DNA of 64,000 nt, taken from assembly GCA_030180135.1 (NCBI GenBank), contig CM058229.1:38839522-38903521 (forward strand), read 5' to 3'. Below are positions 1 through 9,100 of the stretch, piece after piece; within the stretch, counting starts at the first letter, position 1; the number at the start of each line of letters is the position of its first letter. Both the position numbers and the translations under genes were made by a program. This DNA is from Orychophragmus violaceus. Its lineage: Eukaryota > Streptophyta > Magnoliopsida > Brassicales > Brassicaceae. The notes beneath the pieces were generated by a model. It worked only from the letters and a program-made list of their open reading frames with translations, had not been told where the DNA came from and did not search any database.

Positions 1-2
1 GA

Positions 3-995
3 GGTTTCTTTACCATCATGTTCTTAGGAGCCAGGTATCGGATTCCCCTTCTCGATATCTCTAGGATTTAAGGATTCAGCACTGAGCCGACACGCATTGG
101 TATGTCTCTTGAGTGGGATGTGCCGGAAGCTCAGTATTTCTGGGAGTGTATTGGGAATGGTCAATATAACTCGAGGACGACGAAGCTGATACAGGTCAGG
201 CATCTTGTTCTCAGATATGTCTTGCGCATCTTGGGATGTACTATGTTGTGCAAATTTGAAGCCAACAAGATGCGTAAGAACGAGATGGAGATGCTTTTCA
301 TTGGACTGAGGGACCAAGTTGAGGAGACTGATCTGAGAGATCCCACTAGAGGACTCAACTTGGGAGCTGTCTTTGCTCATCATTTATGCGATCTGCAGAA
401 GAAGCCATTCGATGGGAAGGGCACTGAGACAGTAGGGAGTCAGCTTACTCCCATTTTCAGGCATTGCAGGATTCCCTTAGAGGGTACGGAGTGTGATGAC
501 AGCAAGGAGTTCCATGATTTTAGCCACCTGTAGAGTGCTACATGGCTGAAGGAGGGACGTGTATGGGTCTATAATGACCCTGCAACTGAGAAGCGTGGCG
601 TGAATCTTCCTGCTGCTGGTCTGACACAGATTGATACGCTGGATGCCTTGAGATTCCAGCCTCCTACGAGAGATCAGCGCAGAGTTCCTTCTATGGCTCA
701 TTCGGTGGGAGAGCCTTCTACACGAGCTTCTTCTTCATCTGCACCTGCTGCTCCTGCTGATGATGTTGGTCCTTATCCCGAGCTTTCGATGCCTTTTGGT
801 GAGATGTCTGAGGGAGAGTGGAGAGAGCGTGAGGATGGTATTCTACGGAGCATCTGGAACTTCATACGTACCTACACTTGCAGGAGACAGCCGCATATAC
901 ATCATCCAGGACCTTCTCGTCGACGTAGACTGCGATCTCCGACTCCTGGTTCTTCGAGTGGTACTGATCGCTATGATGACATAGATGACGAGTGA
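3..995 (+). pseudogene. ATHILA ORF-1 family protein, broken C-terminal part
   Basis: The translation aligns by eye with the longer ORF1 copy at 14596-16125, from the FLGARYRxPLLDI block through the LRYVLRILG and LGAVFAHHL blocks to a Ser/Ala/Pro- and Arg-rich tail. It is not functional. There is a frame break near position 20, an in-frame TAA near 68-70, and a TAG at 531-533 where the other copy continues. The final stop is at 993-995. ORF1 of this family has no proven biochemical role that I know of. In Athila elements it lies downstream of pol, in the position other lineages use for an env-like gene. The window cuts off its N-terminal half. Confidence 0.75.
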
Positions 996-2409
996 GAGTA
1001 GTGGCTTCTCTAGACATTGATTCTGTATTTTCATTTTCATCTTTTCTTTTGCAGTTTTTCTTTTGATTTCCTTAGGATACTTGTGTTTGGATGATGTGTT
1101 TGCCTTAAGACTATCAGTTTCTTTGATTTTATCTATTTGCATTGATCTTCAGCTTGCAGGTTTGGCATTTGACAATTTCTCACGGACTAACCTGCTAACT
1201 TGCTGAATGTTCTCGGATATCGCAATGTAACGATCGACACGGTCATGTGTGTCGATCGTCACAACACGAAAATTGGATTGCAGCAATCGTTGCGGTCCTG
1301 AGCATCGATCGACACACGATGAAAAATCGCCTTGAAACGGTCGTTATATTTATGTATCGATCGATGCATGAGCGACAGAGGTAAAATCAGACAGAACTCA
1401 ACACATCCATTAACATTTTCTTTCTTTTTACCAACCCTTAGCTTAACACTACTGAGGACAGTGTGTTTCAAGTGTGGGGGAGGTAGCTACTGACTTTTAT
1501 CTTTCTGTTTTCTTAGAGTCAGTCCAGTTTTCAAAAAAAAATTGTTTTATTGAGTCAAAACAAGTTTAAGTAAGAAACAGTGAATTTTGGAGAAGTAAAC
1601 AACATCTTGCAGGAACTTAAGTAACCATTGGGATGAAGCTGAAAGATCAATCTATGACTATTAGAAAACCTAACACGGATCAACCTACTGAGGACACCCA
1701 TATCAATTCAAGTATTCAGAGGATCCTTTTACTGGCTTCACCCTTAACTTGACTTAATTTTCTCACCTAAGGGCTTGGTATACCTTGAGTCGGACTCCTT
1801 TGTTAGTTCTGACACAGCTTGTAAACATGTCCGAGTATGGTTCCCTTCTCCCCTTCCATAAAAAAAAGAGTAATAAACTGAGGATGAGCTAGTAGCTCCG
1901 AAGTGGTCATGGGAGTAGTAGCAAACACTATTACCTCCTGTACGATCCATGGAATGTGTCCAAAGTACACCACTTAACGGGAAGAGCACTGATAAAAAAA
2001 ATAAAATGATACCCAATGGGGAAAAACCAGAATGCTAAGGAAGGGAAAAGAAAAGAAAAGGAACCAGAAAAAGATAGTATGGTGGTCTAGAGCTGACAAA
2101 GTAAGAATCCATGTTCCCTTTGATCGATAATCCTTAGGTGAGACTGCACTTAATATGCTTAAGAAGTCAGTAGGGTGAATTTGAATTGCTTGGATTGATT
2201 GTGGAGTTTACTTAGGACAATTGCTAAGTGTGGGGGAAGTACATGTTGGTCTTGATATCTTGCAGTTGATTCTTTCAGTGGTTTACTAAGGGAAATCTGA
2301 GTGTTGTTGCTTCTAGGACAAAAAGAGTTTCTGAAAGTTTTCAAACCTCTTCACCATGTTTTAGTTCGATGTTTTGCTTGAGGGCAAGCAAAGGCTAAGT
2401 GAGGGGAGT
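996..2409 (+). other. Athila E 3' untranslated region with palindrome pairs and three polypurine tracts
   Basis: There is no supported coding region here. Three pairs of CGATCG-core palindromes have cores at 1231/1253, 1284/1306 and 1338/1358. Purine tracts of the AAGTGTGGGGGAG type occur at 1469-1484 and 2225-2239, and a mutated version (AGTGAGGGGAGT) directly abuts the LTR at 2398-2409. A hairpin, TTGCTTG-AGGG-CAAGCAA, lies at 2374-2391, just before the final tract. The same order is present in elements C and F. An antisense ORF at 1744-2016 is treated as non-coding. Confidence 0.7.
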
Positions 2410-3610
2410 TGATATATCATGGTTTTACCGGTTTTATGCCATGATATAAGTATGGTTGAGAGTCTTTTTGTGTTTCTTTAGAGTCTTTTACAGGTTTTAT
2501 TAGGTACTAGCACGTTTGGAGTGGATTTGGATTAATTGGAGCATTTTGGTGCATTTTGGAGTTTTGACCCGAGAGATAGAGCTCACTGTCCAGAACAGAG
2601 CAATGTATCGATCGACACACATCAGCATCGATCGATGCACAACGATTTGGGCCAGTCTCGGCGAGAGTTAATGAAGAGTGATGAATTTGCAGAATTACCC
2701 AGAAGTTCCAGATATTTACACAGAAGCCCCAAAACGTGATTTAGCTATTTAATTAGGTTTTTACATCAGTTTTTAGATACGCTATCATACTTTAGAGCAG
2801 AGAGTTTTTAGAGCTATTTGGGGTTGATCTGATCCTGTACTACATCTTGTTTTTGGAGAAGATTTCGAACCCCTTTACTTGTTTAATCTCTTTTATGATA
2901 TCTATTAATTCATTGATCATGTTTACATATTCCATGTCTGAGTAGATTCATAGTTAGGTTTAGGGATTCTCATTAAGGATTTGATGACTTGTTAGATATA
3001 ATTAATTCAGTTAAGGATTCATATCAATAGATGTTCTTCAAGCTAAATCGTGTTTAATGTTAGTTCTAACTTGATCACTTAGAATCTAGATCTTAGGTTT
3101 CTAGATTGACACGAATGTGTGGTTTAGAATCTGAACTATTTAGGTTAAGTAATTTAATTACTCGCAAAGAAATTTGGTTTAATTAGATTGTGAACACATC
3201 GAACTTGATCATTAAAGTTGGTTTAATCTGTTAGGAATTACAAAGACATTTGGATTTCTGCAATTATGCTTAGAGAATTCTCATAACGAAAGTTGGTTAA
3301 TTCTATATCTGTGTTTTGAATTCTAGAACTGTACCTAATTTGATCCTGACTAAATGATTTGTCTGCTTGTCTGATTTCCTGAGAACTCCCTAGACTTAGC
3401 GCCCTTAGTTAATTGCTTAAAACCCGAACTTGCTACTGATTTACTTTCCTGCTTCTTTTTAGTTTCTAATCACATTTGTTTCCTCCTAGTTTAACCTTTT
3501 CTGTTCTAATTCTATCGTTGCCTAGAGTCCTCGTGTATTCGATCCCTAAGTACTACATTGATATTACTGTGCACTTGCAGTTAGTATACGGTTAAAACTT
3601 ACACCTATCA
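2410..3610 (+). repeat. 3' LTR of Athila E
   Basis: This 1201-bp LTR begins TGATATATCATGG directly after a polypurine tract and ends ACACCTATCA. A terminal inverted repeat, TATATCATGG (2413-2422) and CCATGATATA (2439-2448), sits at its 5' end. One palindrome pair has cores at 2609 and 2629. Large parts match the LTRs of C, D and F by eye, including a block of repeated short segments that resemble GAATTC/TCTAGA-type motifs around 3060-3380. Confidence 0.85.
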
Positions 3611-4685
3611 ACAGTTAATGCAATTATAGTATAAAAGGTATCGAATCCCACAAAGACTCTCGGCCACGATAGATTTTAGAACAGTCAAGTTAAACTAGGA
3701 GAAAGTAATGAGAAACTAAAAAGCAAAGCAGAAAAGTAAATCAGGTAGCAGAAGTGGTTTGTAAGCAATCAGATAATCAGTCAGGATCAAATTAAGCACT
3801 GTTCTAGAACTCAAACACGGATATAGAACTAACCAACTTTCGTTGTGAGAATTCTCTAAGTCTAATAGTAGAAATCCAAATTTCTTTGTAATTCATAACA
3901 GATTAAACTAGCCTTCAGGTTCGATATGTTCACAATTCAATTAAACCAAATTTCTTTGTGAGTAATTCAATTGCTCAACCTAAATAGTTCAGATTCTAAA
4001 TCACACATTCGTGTCAATTTAACAACCTAAAGTCTAGATTCTAAGTGATCAGGTTAGTATTAAGCTCAATCAAGGTTGAAGAACAAATAAGTTATGAATC
4101 CTAACTGAAATAATTAAATCTAACAAGTCATAAAATCCTTAATGAGAATCCCTAAACTTAACTATGAATCTACTCAGACATAGATAATGAAAACATAATC
4201 AATGAATAATTAGATTGCATAAAAGAGAGTATATAAATAAAGGGATTCGAAATCTTCTCCAAAAGCAGGAAGCAATACAAGTTCAGATCAGCCCCAAAAA
4301 GCTCTAAAAACTTTCAGCTCAAAGTATGAAAGCGTATCTAAAAAGTGATGTAAAAACCTAATTATAAAGGCCTAATCACGACTGGGGCTTCTTTGTAATT
4401 ATTGGAAACTTCTGGGCCAAAGTGTAATATCCATATTTTTCATTAAACCGCCGAAGATAAGCCCATCTTGCTCGTGTGTCGATCGATGCAGATCTATGTT
4501 TTGGACAGTGAACTCTATCTCTCGGGTCAAAACTCAAAAATGCTCCAGAAAGCTCCATAATCACCAAATCCGCTCCAAATGTGCATATATCTAATAATAC
4601 CTGTAAAAGACTCTAAAGAAACACCAAAAGACTCTAAAACATACTTATATCATGGTCTAAAACCGGTAAAAACCAAGAAATATCA
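3611..4685 (-). repeat. Athila D LTR, truncated, inverted relative to E
   Basis: The + strand begins with ACAGTTAATGCAAT, which matches the interior of the Athila C LTRs (from about 12070) but lacks the outer TGATAGGTGT end. It finishes AAGAAATATCA, the complement of a TGATATTTCTT LTR start. No purine tract or primer site follows on the right, where copia A resumes at 4686. It is therefore the right-most LTR or a solo LTR of a - strand Athila whose outer end was displaced by insertion of E. Only one palindrome of the usual pair survives (core 4480-4485). Confidence 0.75.
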
Positions 4686-5862
4686 GTAGACTGCAACAGA
4701 GAACTCATAGTATCAATACTGTTTAGGAACCGACGCGTTGGAGAGAAGAGTAAGACGCATCTCTACTATGTGTCTATGCTTTCTTTCAAAGAGTCCGTTA
4801 TGCTCCGGCGTGTGCGGCGGAGAAGTGAGATGTGATATACTATGTGCAGAGAGGTATGCTCTTAAGGCGACAAATTCACCCCCATTGTTTGTGTAGAACG
4901 TACCAATGCGAGTGTTGAAGTGATTTTCAGCTAGGTTTTTGAAAGCTATGAAGGTTTCTTTAACCTGTGATTTCTATTTTAGAGGATACAACCATGTATA
5001 CCGGGTGTAGTGATCAATAAGGATTAGATAGTATTTGTGGTGGTGAAGAGAAAAGATAGGGGAGGTCCACACATCTGAGAACAAATACTGAAGTGGTTTA
5101 GTAGAAGAGATTGTGGAGTGAGAGAAAGGTAGTTTATGAGTTTTATTGATCAACCAATCGGAACATGACAAGAGTTTTTGAGAAGGAGAAGCAACATAAA
5201 GTGAAAAATCAGAGACAACAGTGTTTAAAATGGATGAAGATGGGTAGCCTAGGCGCAAATGCCATGAACTCAAGCTGACTAGGGAGTTGGTCGAAGTAAT
5301 CATCGCAGTAACTCGATTCGCAGGCCACTGATACAGCTCATTTTCATTTTGTCCTTGGATTAATGGGACCCCCGTGCTGAGATCCTTCACCTGAAAGGAT
5401 AAAGGAAAGAATTCCACAAAAACTTCATTAGTATTGCACAAGCGATACATAGATATCAGGTTCTTGTGTATATTCGGAGCATATAAAACTTGTTGTAAAT
5501 TCAAAGAACGAGATTTAGTCGAGAGTTTTGTGGAACCAATGTGAGTGATGGGGGTGTTGGAACTGTCTGCAATCATCACTTCTTCACTGCCGTGAAAAGG
5601 TTGGTGAAGCGACAGGTTGTGGATGTCGGAGGTGATATGGTGGGTTGCACCGCTGTCCATGAGCCAGTTGTTGGAAGTGTATGGAGATCCCACCGCCATG
5701 TTTTCTCTAGGTTGTCATGGCGTGGAGTATGATGGATTCACCGAGACCTGAGACATCTGGAACTGAGGGCATCGCTTGGCGATGTGACCCTGGGTACTGC
5801 AAATCTGACATCGTCCAAGGTAAGGACATGGAATCCTCGAGTCCGCTTGTGATTGTTGCCAA
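4686..5862 (-). pseudogene. Copia A pol fragment: zinc knuckle, protease and integrase N-terminal half
   Basis: Reading leftward on the - strand there is a CCHC knuckle (CQICSTQGHIAKRC, 5769-5810). It is followed by a TGA stop near 5713, then an open stretch starting MAVGSP at 5699 with the aspartic protease motif MDSGATHH, a GAG-pre-integrase type HLRLGYP segment, and the first integrase block ending at an in-frame TAG (4974-4976). Beyond it the same frame continues as integrase, with FYTNNGGEF where the family has a catalytic Asp (D to N), then PHTPEHNGL. The reverse transcriptase and 3' LTR are missing at the Athila D boundary. The gag half lies 15 kb to the right (20704-21497), separated by copia B. 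Confidence 0.85.
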
Positions 5863-6555
5863 TGTTGGGATTATGTCCTGAAATCATATTGTACTTACTC
5901 CATGTGATAGTTGTATTGTCGAGATCGGACAATTCATGTGATACTGGGTAGGCATAATGTTTTGTTAGAAACCGCTTATGACAAATGAGTTGCAACTCAT
6001 TTCCAGTATCGTGTGAACCTACAGGGTTACACTTTGTATGGGATTGATCATTGGCATATGATCCGATCAATGTGTATTGGATACACATTGAATTGAGTTT
6101 TGAAGAGATGTGTCGATCGATGTAATGAGTGTGTCGATCGACGCAGGTTTTCGAAAGGGTGTGTCGATCGATACATTAAGTGTGTCGATCGATGCACATT
6201 GGGCCTCGAGACTGACGTTTCGAGTTAATGACTTAAATGAGTCGGGTTTGATCCGACGGTCGTTTTCGGTCATCCCACGTCGATATATAAAGTCTTAGAT
6301 GATCGACCTGAGCCCTAGCCATCGTTGTTGCTTCTCAGAGAGAAAGCAGAGACACAGAAACTCACAGATCCCCAGGAGATCCGATTCCCGGCACTAGCAT
6401 CCCGGCGGATTCCAGCTTGTGTGCGTGTGGACTGAAGTAGAGGCGCAGCATCTGAGGCGTTCTCGATCTTGTTTATCTGACTCTATTCCGCTGCCAATCT
6501 CCAGGTAAACACGAGGTCAGTTCTTACATTCTATCACATCCTAGGGATTACAACA
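5863..6555 (+). repeat. 5' LTR of copia B
   Basis: It is 693 bp, TG...CA bounded. It carries four CGATCG-core palindromes at 6114, 6135, 6165 and 6186, that is, two pairs at 21-bp spacing separated by 30 bp. Compared with the 3' copy it lacks a 22-bp segment near 6025-6030 and about 10 bp close to the 3' end. Confidence 0.93.
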
Positions 6556-6556
6556 G

Positions 6557-6570
6557 TGGTATCAGAGCCA
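6557..6570 (+). other. Copia B primer binding site (initiator Met tRNA type)
   Basis: TGGTATCAGAGCCA begins one base after the 5' LTR terminus. This is the standard plant retrotransposon primer site complementary to the 3' end of initiator methionine tRNA, and it fixes both the LTR edge and the + orientation. Confidence 0.92.
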
Positions 6571-8185
6571 TAGGGTTTAATCCATTGAATCAGTAGCATG
6601 GAATTTGATTAATGTAGTATTTGATTGAATTGATGTTAGTTAGTTTTCGTTTTGGTAAAAGAATCTCGGATTTGTTTGTATCGAAAACGAAGAACTGTGT
6701 TTTCGCACTGCGTCGATCGACACAAGTTTGTGTCGGTCGACACACCGCGAAAACGGCAAAAAATTATTTTAGGGTTTTCGCATAGCATCGATCGATGCAC
6801 TGGGTGTGTTGGTCGATGCACCGCGAAAATGCAAAAGAACTTGTGTTTTCGCATAGTGTCGATCGACACAAGTTTGTGTCGGTCGATGCACCGCGAATTC
6901 GCCTATTGAAAATTTGGGTTTCGATTTAGAAATCGCATTGTGTCGATCGACACACTGGGTGCATCGATCGACACAGGCTGTGCGAATGGTTAATCGGTTC
7001 AATTGGATTGAACCGGTTATCTCGCATGGTTATGTCGGTTTAATTCGATTAAAATTCCCTAATACCCTACTGTATCGATCGACACAGGTTTAGTGTCGGT
7101 CGACACAGGCCTTGCGATTGGTTAATCGGTTCAATTGGATTGAACTGGTTATCATGCTTGGTTAAAAGCAAATCAGATCGGTTTAAATTGGATGAATTAA
7201 TTCAATTGGATTGAATTGGTTATCTCAACTGGTATAAACCGATTTGATTGGTTAAGATCAGTATGATCGGATAAGTCGGTTCAATTAGATTGGACCGGTT
7301 ATCGCGATTGGTTAAAACTGGTAGAATCGGTTCAATTGGATTGACCGGTTATAGGGTTGGTTAAGGTTGCATATCAAGTGTCGACCAAGTGTGTCAGTCG
7401 ATGCATATGGTGACGATGCGAACCGTAATCGTTTGGTTTTGAACCAGATGATTGGGAAAAAAACGAACCAAATAGCATAACCCGCTTAAATAAGAACAAT
7501 TAAAACTTAATTAAAATTAGATCAAAGATTAGTATTCAATATGGTCAACTGTCAAGACTCATTTCATTGTTGTGATACTCTTGCCAAGAGCTTGGTGTCC
7601 ACAATTACATGAGTAAGGCAGGTAGTTGTGTTGATGGTCTTGCAGTGATTGACATCAACAATTGCATGACCTAAGAGATTGATTTACTAACCCTTTAAAG
7701 GTCCGCTTCCTCAACCAAATATCAAGTGACCTTGATGTCTTGCCCAATCTTGCCTACTGTCAAGACTCGTTTCGTTGTTGGATAGTCTTGGAGTCCTTGG
7801 TATCCACAATTACATGAGTAAGGCAGGTGATCATTGATAGACTTGCAGTGCGACTGTCAATGATCACAAGACTGAAGAGATTGGTTTACTTGACTGGGCT
7901 ATCAGAAGTTCTGGTCCCAGAGACATCAGAGTGGATGAGACATGGATTATCTTATCTGCGGCCAAGAGTTGTACTGGGTACAATTAGCAATGATTTGCTT
8001 ACCTAGATGACTAAACTCTTGGTGATGACGAGTCGTCCACTCAGATTTTAGTGATGTATGGGTCTTGGATCATTATATTCATAGAGGAAACATTGTTTGA
8101 ATATAATGCGAGTTTTCTTATTAGATAAGATTTCTCATTTCCTGAGCTTCATAACTAAAATTTTCTTTTATTAAAATTTCAGCCT
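6571..8185 (+). other. Copia B leader with palindrome array and repeats
   Basis: This is a 1.6-kb untranslated leader between the primer site and the gag ATG. Positions 6714-7102 hold five palindrome pairs. Positions 6988-7352 hold five degenerate copies of a CGGTTCAATTGGATTGAACCGG-like inverted repeat (starts near 6988, 7119, 7196, 7275 and 7327). Positions 7547-7690 and 7756-7895 are two diverged copies of a segment with the shared text ACAATTACATGAGTAAGGC. I see no convincing coding region; short ORFs rich in Ser-Ile-Asp are by-products of the palindromes. Confidence 0.75.
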
Positions 8186-9100
8186 ATGTCTAAAACTACT
8201 ATCTCGTTACGATCCGTCCTTGAGAAGGACAAGTTAAATGGATCAAATTTCCTGGATTGGTATCGCAATTTGAGATTAATCCTCAAGCAGGAGAGCAAGG
8301 ACTATGTCCTTGAGAAAGCTCTTCCAGAAAGGCTTGGGATCAATCACTCGAATGCAGTATATGATGCTTGGAATAAGCATTATATTGATGTGGTAGATGT
8401 GCGTGGTCTGATGTTGGCTACCATGAACTCGGACTTGAAGAGTCAATACGAGAACATGGAGTCGCCAATAGAGATGATCACCAGCCTGAAACTGAAGTTT
8501 CAGGATATGGCACGAGTTGAGAGATTCCAGATGGTGAAATCTCTCACTGGGTGCAAGCTACCAGAGGATGCTCCAGTGAGTCCTCATGTCATTAAAATGA
8601 TGGGTTACATTGATAACCTGGGGAAACTGGATTGTCCTGTCAGCTTAGAGTTGGCTACTGGCATCATTCTGCAGTCACTGCCGTCTAGTTATGATAAGTT
8701 TGTCAAAAGCTATATCAAGAATGACTTGACGAAGACGTTGACTGAGCTGCATGGCATGCTCAAAACAGCAGAGCAAGACATCAAAAGGGGTAAAAGATTT
8801 GAGAAATCTTGTGTTGACAAGGGTAGAGGCAGGGCCGTCCAGATTTGGAATCAAGATAAGCCTGTGTCATCATATAAGCCCAAGTCCGGCCCATCTGGTG
8901 TTAGAAAGTGCTTCTACTGTGATGAGTTAGGGCATTGGAAGAGAGAGTGCATAAAATTCTTGGAAGATTCACAAGAGATGAAGGAGATGTATTGTACTTC
9001 TTCTTCAGGTATTGTGTTATTACTTCAAGTTCTATGTATGTATTGGATACTAGTTGTGGTACTGATATTTTGGAAATGTGCAGGGCCTAAGCAACAGTAG
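8186..9100 (+). CDS. Copia B Gag (capsid/nucleocapsid polyprotein)
   Basis: The 304-residue frame starts at the first ATG after the leader. The N-terminus (KLNGSNFLDWYRNLRLILKQ) matches the copia Gag pattern, with a UBN2-like helical region to about residue 205. A CCHC zinc knuckle CFYCDELGHWKREC occupies residues 242-255. Gag would form the cytoplasmic virus-like particle and bind the element RNA. The last 40 residues (after about 270) are hydrophobic and unlike protease. In another frame the same DNA reads LDTSCGTD, a protease active-site region with the canonical Gly changed to Ser, so a frameshift has detached Gag from pol. The frame is otherwise clean, in contrast to the decayed pol downstream. 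Confidence 0.85.
   Translation: MSKTTISLRSVLEKDKLNGSNFLDWYRNLRLILKQESKDYVLEKALPERLGINHSNAVYDAWNKHYIDVVDVRGLMLATMNSDLKSQYENMESPIEMITSLKLKFQDMARVERFQMVKSLTGCKLPEDAPVSPHVIKMMGYIDNLGKLDCPVSLELATGIILQSLPSSYDKFVKSYIKNDLTKTLTELHGMLKTAEQDIKRGKRFEKSCVDKGRGRAVQIWNQDKPVSSYKPKSGPSGVRKCFYCDELGHWKRECIKFLEDSQEMKEMYCTSSSGIVLLLQVLCMYWILVVVLIFWKCAGPKQQ

Larger units (their letters stand above)
1..3610 (+). mobile_element. Athila-type Ty3/Gypsy element E, 3' part (left end outside window)
   Basis: The stretch reads, on the + strand, as the distal part of an Athila-like element: the end of an ORF1-family coding region, a 1.4-kb 3' untranslated region with polypurine tracts, and a 1.2-kb LTR that starts TGATATATCA and ends CCTATCA. 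The order mirrors element C on the opposite strand and element F. Its right edge falls inside a second, oppositely oriented Athila LTR, so E probably inserted into that LTR. The 5 bases after the edge (ACAGT, 3611-3615) would be one copy of the target duplication; the other copy would lie left of the window. Confidence 0.85.

Noticed and set aside
6110..6298. Small ORFs with repeated Ser-Ile-Asp / Val-Asp-Arg (both strands, several places)
   Set aside because: They are translations of the CGATCG palindromes in LTR or leader DNA and appear on both strands; no start context or domain supports them.
6714..7102. CRISPR-like array
   Set aside because: Repeats are palindrome pairs of 14 bp with irregular distances, no constant-length spacers and no cas genes, and the DNA is clearly plant nuclear.
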